A program made the position numbers and the translations under genes. From a virus, in IMG/VR virus record IMGVR_UViG_3300042309_000838, positions 1-38,082 of that record: a DNA stretch of 38,082 nucleotides, one strand, 5' to 3'. Positions 16,627 through 23,254 of the stretch are shown here, in pieces (within the stretch, counting starts at the first letter, position 1; each line of letters begins with the position of its first letter). The notes under the pieces were generated by a model. The model saw nothing but the letters and a program-made list of their open reading frames with translations. It was not told where the DNA came from and searched no databases.

Positions 16627-16827
16627 ATGGCCACTTTTCCGATCAGCAACGACAGAGTTAATCTCGACCTGTTCCCCTCGGGGGATTGCCCAACTTTGCC
16701 AACCCAGGGTCAAGTTTGGCCGCAAGGGTTATTCTTCGGGTCATACGCTAACCTTGCAAATGGGGCTCCTGCAGCCCCCGAAAGCACAGATTTCGTTGAT
16801 TACCTTTACCCAGTGTCGACTAATTGA
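16627..16827 (+). CDS. Short MATFPI/GQVWP protein, module B gene 2
   Basis: This 66-residue protein starts 2 bases after the previous stop. It opens MATFPISND and carries CPTLPTQGQVWPQG in the middle, ending DFVDYLYPVSTN. The next protein (16837) opens MATFPIGDD and ends with CNWPTLPTTGQIWP and FTDYLYWV. The two are therefore tandem paralogues, of which this one lacks the central repeats. It is likely a short surface or linker protein; no named family is recognised. Confidence 0.6.
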   Translation: MATFPISNDRVNLDLFPSGDCPTLPTQGQVWPQGLFFGSYANLANGAPAAPESTDFVDYLYPVSTN

Positions 16828-16836
16828 TGACGTAAG

Positions 16837-17298
16837 ATGGCAACTTTTCCGATTGGTGACGACTTTATCTACGGACTTGTTAGCTCCACCTCGTTTACAG
16901 AGGTGAGTGATGGTGGCCAAGGGGAATTGTTGCCAAGGTATTGGTCTGCCCAAGGGTTACTTAATCTACTTCCGGGTTTCACGTCCCTTACGCCCATACT
17001 TAACCAAACGAGTCAAGTATCGGTTCGCACATGGCCCGCTCAAGGTTTACTCAACCTGCTACCGGGGTTCACTTCTCTCACGCCGCTCGTCAACCAAACA
17101 AGCGAGGTTTCGGTTCGAACTTACCTCGCAACCAGCACCCTGAATATGAATTTCTCAGGTTCTCCAACTTGCAACTGGCCGACCCTTCCAACCACGGGAC
17201 AAATCTGGCCGTTAAACAATTACTTCTACGAGTACGCGTCAGCTTCACCCTCCCTGACACCTCAGCAAGAATTCACCGACTATCTTTACTGGGTTTGA
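16837..17298 (+). CDS. MATFPI/GQIWP protein with 30-residue tandem repeat, module B gene 3
   Basis: This 153-residue protein contains two near-identical units: AQGLLNLLPGFTSLTPILNQ with TSQVSVRTW, then AQGLLNLLPGFTSLTPLVNQ with TSEVSVRTY (residues about 38-97). A partial earlier unit may precede them. The C-terminal part has PTLPTTGQIWPLN and ends FTDYLYWV, as in the 16627 protein. It is the module B counterpart of the 11950 protein, which also repeats a strand-rich unit and ends in GQIWPLG. The function is unknown; the repeats suggest a stacked beta structure. Confidence 0.62.
   Translation: MATFPIGDDFIYGLVSSTSFTEVSDGGQGELLPRYWSAQGLLNLLPGFTSLTPILNQTSQVSVRTWPAQGLLNLLPGFTSLTPLVNQTSEVSVRTYLATSTLNMNFSGSPTCNWPTLPTTGQIWPLNNYFYEYASASPSLTPQQEFTDYLYWV
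16950..17123 (+). repeat. Tandem repeat of about 87 bases in the 16837 gene
   Basis: CCAAGGGTTACTTAATCTACT and CTCAAGGTTTACTCAACCTGC begin two successive copies. They match closely at the protein level and differ at many third codon positions, so the duplication is not very recent. Confidence 0.7.
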
Positions 17299-17324
17299 GT
17301 TTAACTTCTCTCTAATTTCTAGCC

Positions 17325-17519
17325 ATGGCAGCTCCCAACATCAAAAGTTCAACAACTTTAACATCCGTCTTCCGGAAATCAACTGGTTACGCGGTCAATT
17401 CGACTCTGGCTGCAGCACTCAGTAATGCCACTGGTAGTGGAAAAAGACAAAGCTTTCGCGCGCAAGCGAGCTCCGATAGTGCTCTGGAACTTGTTATCAG
17501 CTACGAGGGGATCAGCTGA
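17325..17519 (+). CDS. Internally deleted copy of the 12466 gene, module B gene 4
   Basis: This 64-residue protein keeps the first 36 or so residues of the 12466 protein (MAAPNIKSS, YAVNSTLAAALSNATGSGK). It then jumps directly to its last 26 (QSFRAQASSDSALELVISYE). About 58 internal codons are missing but the frame is intact and the stop still overlaps the ATG of the next adhesin at 17519. The break falls between GGAAAA and AGACAAAGC. The protein probably cannot make the same fold. It may persist only for translational coupling, or be decaying. Confidence 0.75.
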   Translation: MAAPNIKSSTTLTSVFRKSTGYAVNSTLAAALSNATGSGKRQSFRAQASSDSALELVISYEGIS

Positions 17520-18304
17520 TGCTTGGTTTCAACGGCGGATTGATGGGCGTCCGGCGCACGCCGACAACCGGTTCAGCGTCTGGGCTGTGGTTCCAGAATG
17601 AGCAGAGCGTGGCGAAGCGTGCAGGAATTTGGCCAATTTCTGGAGGCATTGCCGGGCTAAATCCAGTTCTCTGGTATGACTTCGCAGATGAGTCAACTGT
17701 CACAACATCAAGCGGACAGATTACGCAGATTACAGACAAAGGAAGCCTTGGCCGTACACTGACAGCCAGTGCTACCGGACCAACCTACGCGACAACAATC
17801 AACGGCTACAAGGTGTCAGATTGGGGCACCAGTGCTCATAGCAACTGCTTGCGCAATACCGATACAACAGGTTTTACCGTTGAAGAAATCTACTGCGTAG
17901 CAGACAGCAGCGAGACCAGCAGCATTACAAACTCAGGATTGCTTGGTAGCTATACGGACGTTGACAAGACAATCATTATGAACGGGTCAGGTACAGGTTT
18001 TGAGGGGCCACTTGGCGGAAACTACTACATAGATCGAGTCTTTTTGAATGGTGGCACAACAGATAGATACTCTAATGTGTTCTCAGAAATTGCAAGCCCT
18101 TGCATTTTGCGAATGCTTGATACACGTGGGGCCATCACTGGAACGACCGGAGGATTCCAAATTGGAAGGGATCGCGGAAACGGCAACCGTGGCTGGCGCG
18201 GCCTGATCGCTGAAGTTGTCTGCTTCTCTTCCGTATTGGGCAGCGATGATCGGGCAGTAGTACAAAACGCGCTTGCTTCTAAATGGGGCATCACGCTGGT
18301 TTGA
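17519..18304 (+). CDS. NGGL-tagged adhesin 4, LamG-like head
   Basis: This 261-residue protein has the tag NGGLMGVRR, SASGLW, NEQ and AGIWP at residues 5-39. Residues about 47-261 are a LamG-like domain closely related to the last domain of the 14242 protein (LNPVLWYDFADESTVTTS, TDKGSLGRTL, GNGNRGWRGLIAEVV, end LASKWGITLV). The discoidin domain of the 14242 protein is missing. It is therefore either a 14242-type gene that lost that domain or the simpler ancestor. It is coupled to the shortened gene before it. Glycan binding at the virion surface is the likely role. Confidence 0.76.
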   Translation: MLGFNGGLMGVRRTPTTGSASGLWFQNEQSVAKRAGIWPISGGIAGLNPVLWYDFADESTVTTSSGQITQITDKGSLGRTLTASATGPTYATTINGYKVSDWGTSAHSNCLRNTDTTGFTVEEIYCVADSSETSSITNSGLLGSYTDVDKTIIMNGSGTGFEGPLGGNYYIDRVFLNGGTTDRYSNVFSEIASPCILRMLDTRGAITGTTGGFQIGRDRGNGNRGWRGLIAEVVCFSSVLGSDDRAVVQNALASKWGITLV

Positions 18305-18310
18305 CCGCAG

Positions 18311-18329
18311 GGGTAAAACCTCCTATAAA
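18311..18329 (+). promoter_or_regulatory. GGGTAAAA box followed by TATAAA
   Basis: GGGTAAAACC is followed 13 bases from its first G by TATAAA (18324-18329), 17 bases before the ATG at 18347. The upstream bases (GGTTTGACCGCAG) match those after the 14242 gene. Confidence 0.58.
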
Positions 18330-18346
18330 GGGTTTAAGTTTGTTGT

Positions 18347-19240
18347 ATGCCAACTCTAATTTTCCCGTCGCCTGCTTACAACGGACAGATCTACCCTGAT
18401 CCCCCTATCGCAGGTGTAGATCAATACGAGTATAACGAGCAATTTGACACTTGGGAGTTGCTTTCAAGCGGACCTGGACCGGTTGGGCCTGTCGGACCGC
18501 CGGGACCGCCAGGACCTTCTGGAACGCCGGGAACTCCCGGGACTCCTGGTTCACCTGGGCCTACAGGTTCGCCGGGACCAACTGGCACTCCAGGTACTCC
18601 CGGAACTCCTGGTTCACCTGGGCCTACAGGTTCGCCGGGGCCAACTGGTACCCCTGGAACTAATGGATCTCCTGGTTCTCCTGGGCCTACAGGACCAACT
18701 GGTACTCCTGGAAATGATGGGACTCCTGGTTCTCCTGGGCCTACAGGACCAACTGGTACTCCTGGAAATGATGGGACTCCTGGTTCTCCTGGGCCTACGG
18801 GACCAACGGGACCGGAAGGACCTGTGGGACCGCCCGGACCTCCTGGAGGAGGATCGTCGGAATTTACGTTTACATATTGGACAACAAACTTACTCCCTGC
18901 GGGGGGCGCTGAAAACATTAATCTTGGTATGGGGAGTTTGTTCAACCTGGTGTCAATTTCGTCGGATTCGCAAATGTGGATTCGCGTTTATGGTGAGCCA
19001 ACGGCAAGAGCCGCTGACACAAGAACATCCCCTGGTGGAACTCCCCCCTTGAGTGGAACTGGTTTCTACGCTGAAGCTGTAACGACAACGGCAGAGGAGA
19101 CAATCACCTTTGCGCCCCTGCCAGTTGTTTACACGGGAACCGGTTTAACTTACGTAAGGGTAGTAAATATGGCCTCCAGTCCACAAACACTGGAGCTAGT
19201 GTTCCAAACACTTGAAATCGTTCCTTCTCCACCCGGCTGA
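18347..19240 (+). CDS. Collagen-like tail fibre protein 3
   Basis: This 297-residue protein has an N-terminal 43-residue domain ([15 protein letters not shown], then [13 protein letters not shown]) of a kind I recall from cyanophage fibre proteins. Residues 44-166 hold 41 uninterrupted Gly-X-Y triplets. A beta-rich head follows at 167-297 ([42 protein letters not shown]). By hand count 23 of 41 triplets have proline in Y, mainly GTP, GSP and GPP, so it too is a candidate substrate for the oxygenase at 7589. Its N-terminus and head are unrelated to fibres 1 and 2. It is likely a separate fibre with its own attachment point. Confidence 0.82.
   Translation: MPTLIFPSPAYNGQIYPDPPIAGVDQYEYNEQFDTWELLSSGPGPVGPVGPPGPPGPSGTPGTPGTPGSPGPTGSPGPTGTPGTPGTPGSPGPTGSPGPTGTPGTNGSPGSPGPTGPTGTPGNDGTPGSPGPTGPTGTPGNDGTPGSPGPTGPTGPEGPVGPPGPPGGGSSEFTFTYWTTNLLPAGGAENINLGMGSLFNLVSISSDSQMWIRVYGEPTARAADTRTSPGGTPPLSGTGFYAEAVTTTAEETITFAPLPVVYTGTGLTYVRVVNMASSPQTLELVFQTLEIVPSPPG
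18476..18844 (+). repeat. Collagen-like Gly-X-Y tract of fibre 3
   Basis: There are 41 triplets. Two DNA-level units stand out: a roughly 63-base unit around 18545-18650 and a 51-base unit around 18690-18800 encoding [15 protein letters not shown]. Both are nearly perfect repeats. Confidence 0.9.
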
Positions 19241-19249
19241 TAAAACATT

Positions 19250-19345
19250 GTGGTACTCAACAAAGTTCAACTGTTAAATAATGTTGGGGTAGCAGCCGGA
19301 AGTTACGTTAACCCGAACCTCATCGTGACATCTGACGTGGGGTAA
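19250..19345 (+). pseudogene. Short remnant related to the start of the 19374 gene
   Basis: From a GTG at 19250 the frame reads VVLNKVQLLNNVG and stops at TAA 19343 after 31 codons. The next gene begins MALSKVQLFSPTP. The match M/V-x-L-x-KVQL and the DNA (CTCAACAAAGTTCAACT against CTCAGCAAAGTTCAACT) show common descent. The stop overlaps the GGGTAAAA box. It is most likely the stub of a replaced fibre-tip gene; a real 31-residue peptide is less likely. Confidence 0.6.
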
Positions 19346-19347
19346 AA
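19340..19347 (+). promoter_or_regulatory. GGGTAAAA intergenic box
   Basis: GGGTAAAATACC lies 26 bases before the ATG at 19374 and overlaps the stop of the remnant at 19250. No TATA-like partner is present. AAGGTGAG about 10 bases before the ATG is one of the few good Shine-Dalgarno sequences in the window. Confidence 0.4.
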
Positions 19348-19373
19348 TACCAACAAGAAGGTGAGAAAGTTTA

Positions 19374-20348
19374 ATGGCACTCAGCAAAGTTCAACTATTT
19401 AGCCCCACACCGTTCATTCCCCCCGGATCCCCGGCAAATAAAATTGTCGCCCCGTTAGAAGTTTTAACAGGCACTTACTTCTGCAATAACTTCACCCTTA
19501 ACAGTGGTACGAACTGCTACATTCGGGACACGGTTTACATCATGGCCCGTGGCGACGTAATTATCAACGGTGGCATAAGAGGCGACGGGGACGAAGCAGG
19601 TGTTCTTCCTCCGATGAGTTATTCCATCTTAGGCAGCCAGTGGAGTTCAACAGTGGTAAGTCAGTCCGATCTGTTCGGAAATTACGGAAACTACAACGGT
19701 GCAGGTATTGCCGGGGCGCGAACGGCCATAGGCGGTTTAGCTTCTGAGGCGATTGTGAATTTACGGGGTTCAGATGGTGCCTCAGGGTACTTAGCTAAGC
19801 TAGGCACGACCCCTGTCGGCGGTCATTTCTCTTCGGGAGGTCTTGCCGGAAAGACCCTCATCGTTCGAGCTCTAGGAAACATTATAATTGGCTCCAGTGC
19901 CTTTATTAACTGTAATGGGCAATGGGCACAAAATTGGGGTGCCTCGCTATTCCCTTTACCCCCGGAGCTTGTGATGTCAGGTGCCGGCGGTGGATCAGGG
20001 GGCGTAATCATTTTAGACGCTGATGGGTTATGCGTCAATACCGGATCTCTTGCCGCCACAGGTGGTAAGGGAAGCAATGGTTTAAATGGTAGTTTTGGTG
20101 GTGGTGGTGGTGGCGGCGGTATTATTATCGTTCAGTCACGTTATGAGACTTCCGTGCTAGGAACGACGGCTGTAAGCGGGGGACTTGCAGGCGACTCTTC
20201 AGGCACTCTCCTGGGCTCAGGGGGCGGAGGAGGTTGCGGGGGGTTTGGGGGAAATGGGGGGGTAGGGTACGTACCTGGTGATCTCAACCCTAGAGCTCCG
20301 TTGAACGGAGCCGTAGGAGTTGTTCGACAATGGGGTACTCCTTGGTAA
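19374..20348 (+). CDS. Glycine-rich fibre-tip-like protein
   Basis: This 324-residue protein has an N-terminal beta-helix-like part (DTVYIMARGDVIINGGIRGDG) and a C-terminal half with several glycine runs: GAGGGSGGVIILDADG, FGGGGGGGGIIIVQS, LGSGGGGGCGGFGGNGG. Alternation of poly-glycine stretches with short hydrophobic strands recalls the gp38-type receptor-binding tips of T-even phages, in which loops between glycine runs contact the receptor. No sequence-level homology to gp38 is claimed. It is followed by the MxYS and chaperone pair, consistent with a tip needing assistance. A stub of a related gene lies just upstream. Confidence 0.62.
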   Translation: MALSKVQLFSPTPFIPPGSPANKIVAPLEVLTGTYFCNNFTLNSGTNCYIRDTVYIMARGDVIINGGIRGDGDEAGVLPPMSYSILGSQWSSTVVSQSDLFGNYGNYNGAGIAGARTAIGGLASEAIVNLRGSDGASGYLAKLGTTPVGGHFSSGGLAGKTLIVRALGNIIIGSSAFINCNGQWAQNWGASLFPLPPELVMSGAGGGSGGVIILDADGLCVNTGSLAATGGKGSNGLNGSFGGGGGGGGIIIVQSRYETSVLGTTAVSGGLAGDSSGTLLGSGGGGGCGGFGGNGGVGYVPGDLNPRAPLNGAVGVVRQWGTPW

Positions 20349-20365
20349 TGACTTTAGACACAAAC

Positions 20366-20698
20366 ATGAACTATTCTGTCACTGATTGCTACTACGCGGA
20401 TGTAGACCACAAAACCATAGCTTGCTGGCTAGAGATACCAGATGCGGAAAAAATGTTTCTACTTCTTACAGCGGACGCTCCAGATTCAACAGCAACTTTT
20501 TATGAAAACGCTCTGAACGGGGAGTATGGTCCCATCACAAGTTACACTGACTCTCACTGGTATTGCACACTACACGGGTTTTACTGGAATGACCAGTACT
20601 ACGGTTTAGGGGATGTAATGGTTTCTCCATCTGGAGAGCAACCTCCCAACTCCACCAACGAACCAAATCCTTACTACTTTACGCGAGTTCTATCATGA
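20366..20698 (+). CDS. MxYS-family small protein, copy 3
   Basis: This 110-residue protein (from 20366) is paralogous to those at 7229 and 10079. The ATG at 20366 gives MNYSVTDCYY, aligned with MAYSCSQPYH of copy 2. The in-frame ATG at 20348 overlaps the previous stop (TAATG) and is the main alternative; one at 20330 also exists. Shared core: ENALNGEYGPITSYTDSHWY and MVSPSGEQPPNST. It overlaps the chaperone gene by 4 bases (ATGA). Divergence from copies 1 and 2 suggests an older duplication. A fibre-assembly role is inferred from the repeated pairing. Confidence 0.7.
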   Translation: MNYSVTDCYYADVDHKTIACWLEIPDAEKMFLLLTADAPDSTATFYENALNGEYGPITSYTDSHWYCTLHGFYWNDQYYGLGDVMVSPSGEQPPNSTNEPNPYYFTRVLS

Positions 20699-21027
20699 AA
20701 GCACAAGTACAAACCTACAGCGGGTGGAATGGGGAAACCTGGATTCAAGCCTCGTTCCAATGGTCGGATTCTCTCGAGACTGCCAAAGAAAGCCTAAAGA
20801 CTCTGACAAATACCCAAGCATACACTTACCTACAACCATCGGATTGGCTGGTAGTTCGACAAACTGAAACAGGAGTCGATGCTCCAGAAGTCTGGACAAC
20901 GTGGCGTCAGGAAATTCGTGATTGCGCTATCCGGAAAAATCAAGAAATCTCCCTCTGTTCTTCAAAAGAAGAACTTGCTGAGTACACCGCAAGCGACCAA
21001 TACCTGGAATGGCCTGACTCACCCTAG
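20695..21027 (+). CDS. Tail fibre assembly chaperone-like protein, copy 2
   Basis: This 110-residue paralogue of the 10403 protein has LQPSDWLVVRQTETGVDAP, TWRQEIRDCAIRKNQE and SKEELAEYTASDQYLEWPD. The SDWxVxR...E...P...WR..IR pattern fits the phage tail assembly chaperone family as I remember it. It likely serves the tip encoded at 19374. Its stop codon overlaps that of the convergent minus-strand gene: CTAG at 21024-21027 serves both strands. It closes the fibre region. Confidence 0.65.
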   Translation: MKAQVQTYSGWNGETWIQASFQWSDSLETAKESLKTLTNTQAYTYLQPSDWLVVRQTETGVDAPEVWTTWRQEIRDCAIRKNQEISLCSSKEELAEYTASDQYLEWPDSP

Positions 21028-21776
21028 AAGTCGAGAGACAACTCCTCTGAGTCGGATTTTTTGAACGACCCGTACAGACTCTCCGGAGTCTCATATTCAC
21101 CGCAACCCTTACTTCGGTTGGCACTGGCGAGGACGATTGCGTACCTCGCCTTTTCATTATGGAACTTTTTCCAGGACTCCCAGAGCGTCTCGAGTCGAAA
21201 CTTCTTCGCAGTCGGCGGGCCAACCAACGCAATGTCCGTGTACCTTAGTTTATTTTCAGTCATGAAAATATCGGCAATCTCGCTGAACGACAGCCCAGTA
21301 TGATCGACGTCTGTGCGCATTCCTCGACGAATTTGCTTGCCCGTTAGACAGCAGACGCAGGGCAACTCAACCTGATCTCGAAATTTCTTCAACTGATCTT
21401 TGACGGCGCCACGCATCGCAGACTTCACGGCATTGTAATGCTTTTCCTCCGCAGTTGCCGCAGAGGCGATCTTCTTGGTCGGATATAACGCCTCTACCAG
21501 CTTGCTCTTTGAAATCGGCTGGCGAGTTCCAGCTCTCTCGAGTGAGAGCATCTTCACTTTTCGCCCACCGGCAATCTCGACGTTGCGAAGGTAAACAGCA
21601 GTCTCAGAATCCTGACCCAGTTTCCCCCACTGTTCGGTCAATCGGCAGCTGCGAAGAATGAACTCGGCAGGCTCACCACACAGACGACTGCCTGCGCGAT
21701 GGTTGCCAATGATTCGGCCAATCTTTTCGTTGTACTGACCTTTGTTCAGATCGAAAGTAGTTTTTCCAAGTGTCAT
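21024..21776 (-). CDS. DUF3223-family protein with HNH-like motif
   Basis: This 250-residue protein is the only minus-strand gene in the window. The C-terminal half matches my memory of the DUF3223 family: a helix AMRGAVKDQLKKFRDQ, then CVCCLTGKQIRRG, VDHTGLSFSEIADIF, LWESWKKFH and ANRSKG. The Cys/His order (CxxC...TG...DH...N) resembles an HNH nuclease core. It may cut or bind DNA; this is inference. The last residues, SEELSLDF, form an acidic tail ending in LDF like two other DNA-metabolism proteins here (22399 and 32586). Upstream it shares a short divergent spacer with the 21869 gene. Confidence 0.62.
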   Translation of the reverse strand: MTLGKTTFDLNKGQYNEKIGRIIGNHRAGSRLCGEPAEFILRSCRLTEQWGKLGQDSETAVYLRNVEIAGGRKVKMLSLERAGTRQPISKSKLVEALYPTKKIASAATAEEKHYNAVKSAMRGAVKDQLKKFRDQVELPCVCCLTGKQIRRGMRTDVDHTGLSFSEIADIFMTENKLRYTDIALVGPPTAKKFRLETLWESWKKFHNEKARYAIVLASANRSKGCGEYETPESLYGSFKKSDSEELSLDF

Positions 21777-21816
21777 GACATATTTCGCGGAATATCCCGC
21801 AGTTTCCCTCGATAAC

Positions 21817-21843
21817 TTTACCCACCACGGCTCTCGCTATAGT
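21817..21843 (+). promoter_or_regulatory. TTTACC-N15-TATAGT promoter
   Basis: TTTACC (21817-21822) and TATAGT (21838-21843) are 15 bases apart, as at 32503 and 36925. It lies in the 78-base divergent gap and points toward the 21869 gene. On the other strand the same bases read GGGTAAAG, upstream of the minus-strand gene, so the site may serve both directions. Confidence 0.6.
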
Positions 21844-21868
21844 GAATGAGTGAGTGGTACCCGTCGAT

Positions 21869-22225
21869 GTGAACACCGTCATTCGTCAACGCGACGACCT
21901 AAGACTGCTGGAAGGCACGCAGGTTGAATGTTCGGGTCGGGTCAAAGAGTTTCGCCGTCACGAAAAACGTCAAGACCTTGACACCATTCTCCTTGTCAGC
22001 TTGATCGTTACTCCCCTACCAATCGGAGAGTCGATTCTGGTTAGCCACCTGTGGTTTCTTCGCCGTCAGTTCAAGAAGATTGGTCGCGTGCCAGAGCAAA
22101 ACGAGCGTGTCAAATTCTTCGGGGAAATCTACTGTTACACTCGCCTCGGAGGGAAATCCATCGACCGAAACCTGTTCGGATCTACCGACTACGGGATTAA
22201 GCCACTAAGTTACAATGCAAATTGA
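21869..22225 (+). CDS. Hypothetical protein, possibly OB-fold
   Basis: This 118-residue protein begins at GTG 21869. That start is preferred to the in-frame GTG at 21854, because the predicted transcription start near 21850 would leave the earlier codon almost no leader. The strand pattern TQVECSGRVKEFRR, ILLVSLIVTPLP, VKFFGEIYCYTR suggests a small beta-barrel such as an OB fold, which would suit nucleic-acid binding. No family is recognised. It is the first gene of the DNA-metabolism run and overlaps the next by 11 bases. Confidence 0.5.
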   Translation: MNTVIRQRDDLRLLEGTQVECSGRVKEFRRHEKRQDLDTILLVSLIVTPLPIGESILVSHLWFLRRQFKKIGRVPEQNERVKFFGEIYCYTRLGGKSIDRNLFGSTDYGIKPLSYNAN

Positions 22226-22415
22226 GATTGTCAACCACTTCACCAACACCGGAAAAGAGTTCTTTCGATTTGAACTCTACGACGGGCCAGACGGAATCGA
22301 GCACGTAAGCGGTTTCGCCTCCGATCTGGTTGAAGCTTTCAGCAAGATTATTGAGTGGAGAGAGCGAATCGGCCAAGACTACTACAACGAAATTAACGAT
22401 GAAACCGACTACTGA
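22215..22415 (+). CDS. Small acidic hypothetical protein
   Basis: This 66-residue acidic protein (MQIEIVNHFTNTGKEFFRFE, ending NEINDETDY) overlaps the genes on both sides (by 11 bases upstream and 17 downstream). The strand-then-helix layout (FELYDG, then DLVEAFSKIIEWRERIG) is plausible for a folded domain. No family is recognised. Being locked between two overlapping genes makes it likely to be real and co-translated with the exonuclease. Confidence 0.55.
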   Translation: MQIEIVNHFTNTGKEFFRFELYDGPDGIEHVSGFASDLVEAFSKIIEWRERIGQDYYNEINDETDY

Positions 22416-23019
22416 GGAACTTGCCCGTTTTCGGGAGAGCGCAACCGAATGGGCCAAAGAACGCCTCGCCGATGCGTCCACAGTCATAATTGACACGGAA
22501 ACCACCGGCCTGCCAAGCAAAGATCCCGACACCGAAATTTGCCAGTTGGCGATTACCGACGTTAAGGGTCGCCCGCTCTTCTCGATGCTAGTGAAACCCA
22601 ACAAGCCGATGAACGACGAGGTGATTGCGATTCACGGTATCACCAACGAACAAGTTCAAAACCAGCCCATCTTCTCTCAAATTGCCAAGATGGTCGCCTT
22701 CGTTCTTGAAGGTAAGCACGTTGTTTGCTGGAACAGTGACTTCGACGTGAAACTTCTATGGTCTCTCTTCAAGAAGTACGATCAAAAACTACCGAAGATT
22801 GCCGGTGCGTCCTGCGCGATGGACCAGTATTCCGAGTGGGTTGGCGAGTGGAACGCGAAGAAAGAAGGTTTCAAATGGCAGCGCCTTCCCGCCCTTTCCG
22901 GAATGCCAGCTCACGACGCTTTCGCAGACTGCCTTTCAACCATCAAAGTGATTGAGATGATGGCGGGATCGATGAGCAAGGAAGAACTCAACGCTGAGGA
23001 TATTGACCTCGACTTCTGA
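22399..23019 (+). CDS. DnaQ-like DEDDh 3'-5' exonuclease
   Basis: This 206-residue protein starts at ATG 22399; the longer upstream frame only overlaps the previous gene. The exonuclease motifs are complete. Exo I is IIDTETTGL (D32, E34). HGITNEQV follows, then Exo II CWNSDFD (N112, D116). Exo III is HDAFADC (H172, D177), of the DEDDh type. The enzyme removes nucleotides from 3' ends of DNA or RNA, as in proofreading subunits and RNase T-like nucleases. Phages use such enzymes in replication, recombination or host DNA degradation. The tail EELNAEDIDLDF is acidic and ends in LDF, as in the 32586 protein. Confidence 0.88.
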   Translation: MKPTTEELARFRESATEWAKERLADASTVIIDTETTGLPSKDPDTEICQLAITDVKGRPLFSMLVKPNKPMNDEVIAIHGITNEQVQNQPIFSQIAKMVAFVLEGKHVVCWNSDFDVKLLWSLFKKYDQKLPKIAGASCAMDQYSEWVGEWNAKKEGFKWQRLPALSGMPAHDAFADCLSTIKVIEMMAGSMSKEELNAEDIDLDF

Positions 23020-23047
23020 TTTACACGTGGCACTCTCCCCCTATACT
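23020..23047 (+). promoter_or_regulatory. TTTACA-N16-TATACT promoter
   Basis: TTTACA (23020-23025) and TATACT (23042-23047) with a 16-base spacer begin on the last base before or at the end of the exonuclease stop. The ATG at 23072 follows 24 bases later. It would drive the small gene, thyX and the genes behind. Confidence 0.55.
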
Positions 23048-23071
23048 ATTCCCGACCAACTCACTGGAACA

Positions 23072-23254
23072 ATGTACGAATTTGGGCGTTATCGTCTAAC
23101 ATACGAGCCCCCCTCCGATGTAGTCGAAACCGAAATTTCGATGACCATCTCTTCAGACGCGACTCTACCTCAAATGGTAGAGCTCTTTCAGAATTTCCTT
23201 CAAGTCAACGGGTATCTACTTGACGGCGCAGTACTGAAGGTCTCAGAAGAATGA
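23072..23254 (+). CDS. Small hypothetical protein upstream of thyX
   Basis: This 60-residue protein begins at ATG 23072 (MYEFGRYRLTY); an in-frame TTG at 23003 would overlap the exonuclease gene and precede the promoter. It is one strand pair and a helix (DATLPQMVELFQNFLQVNGY), then GAVLKVSEE. The stop overlaps the thyX ATG (ATGA), so the two are translationally coupled. No family is recognised. Confidence 0.58.
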   Translation: MYEFGRYRLTYEPPSDVVETEISMTISSDATLPQMVELFQNFLQVNGYLLDGAVLKVSEE

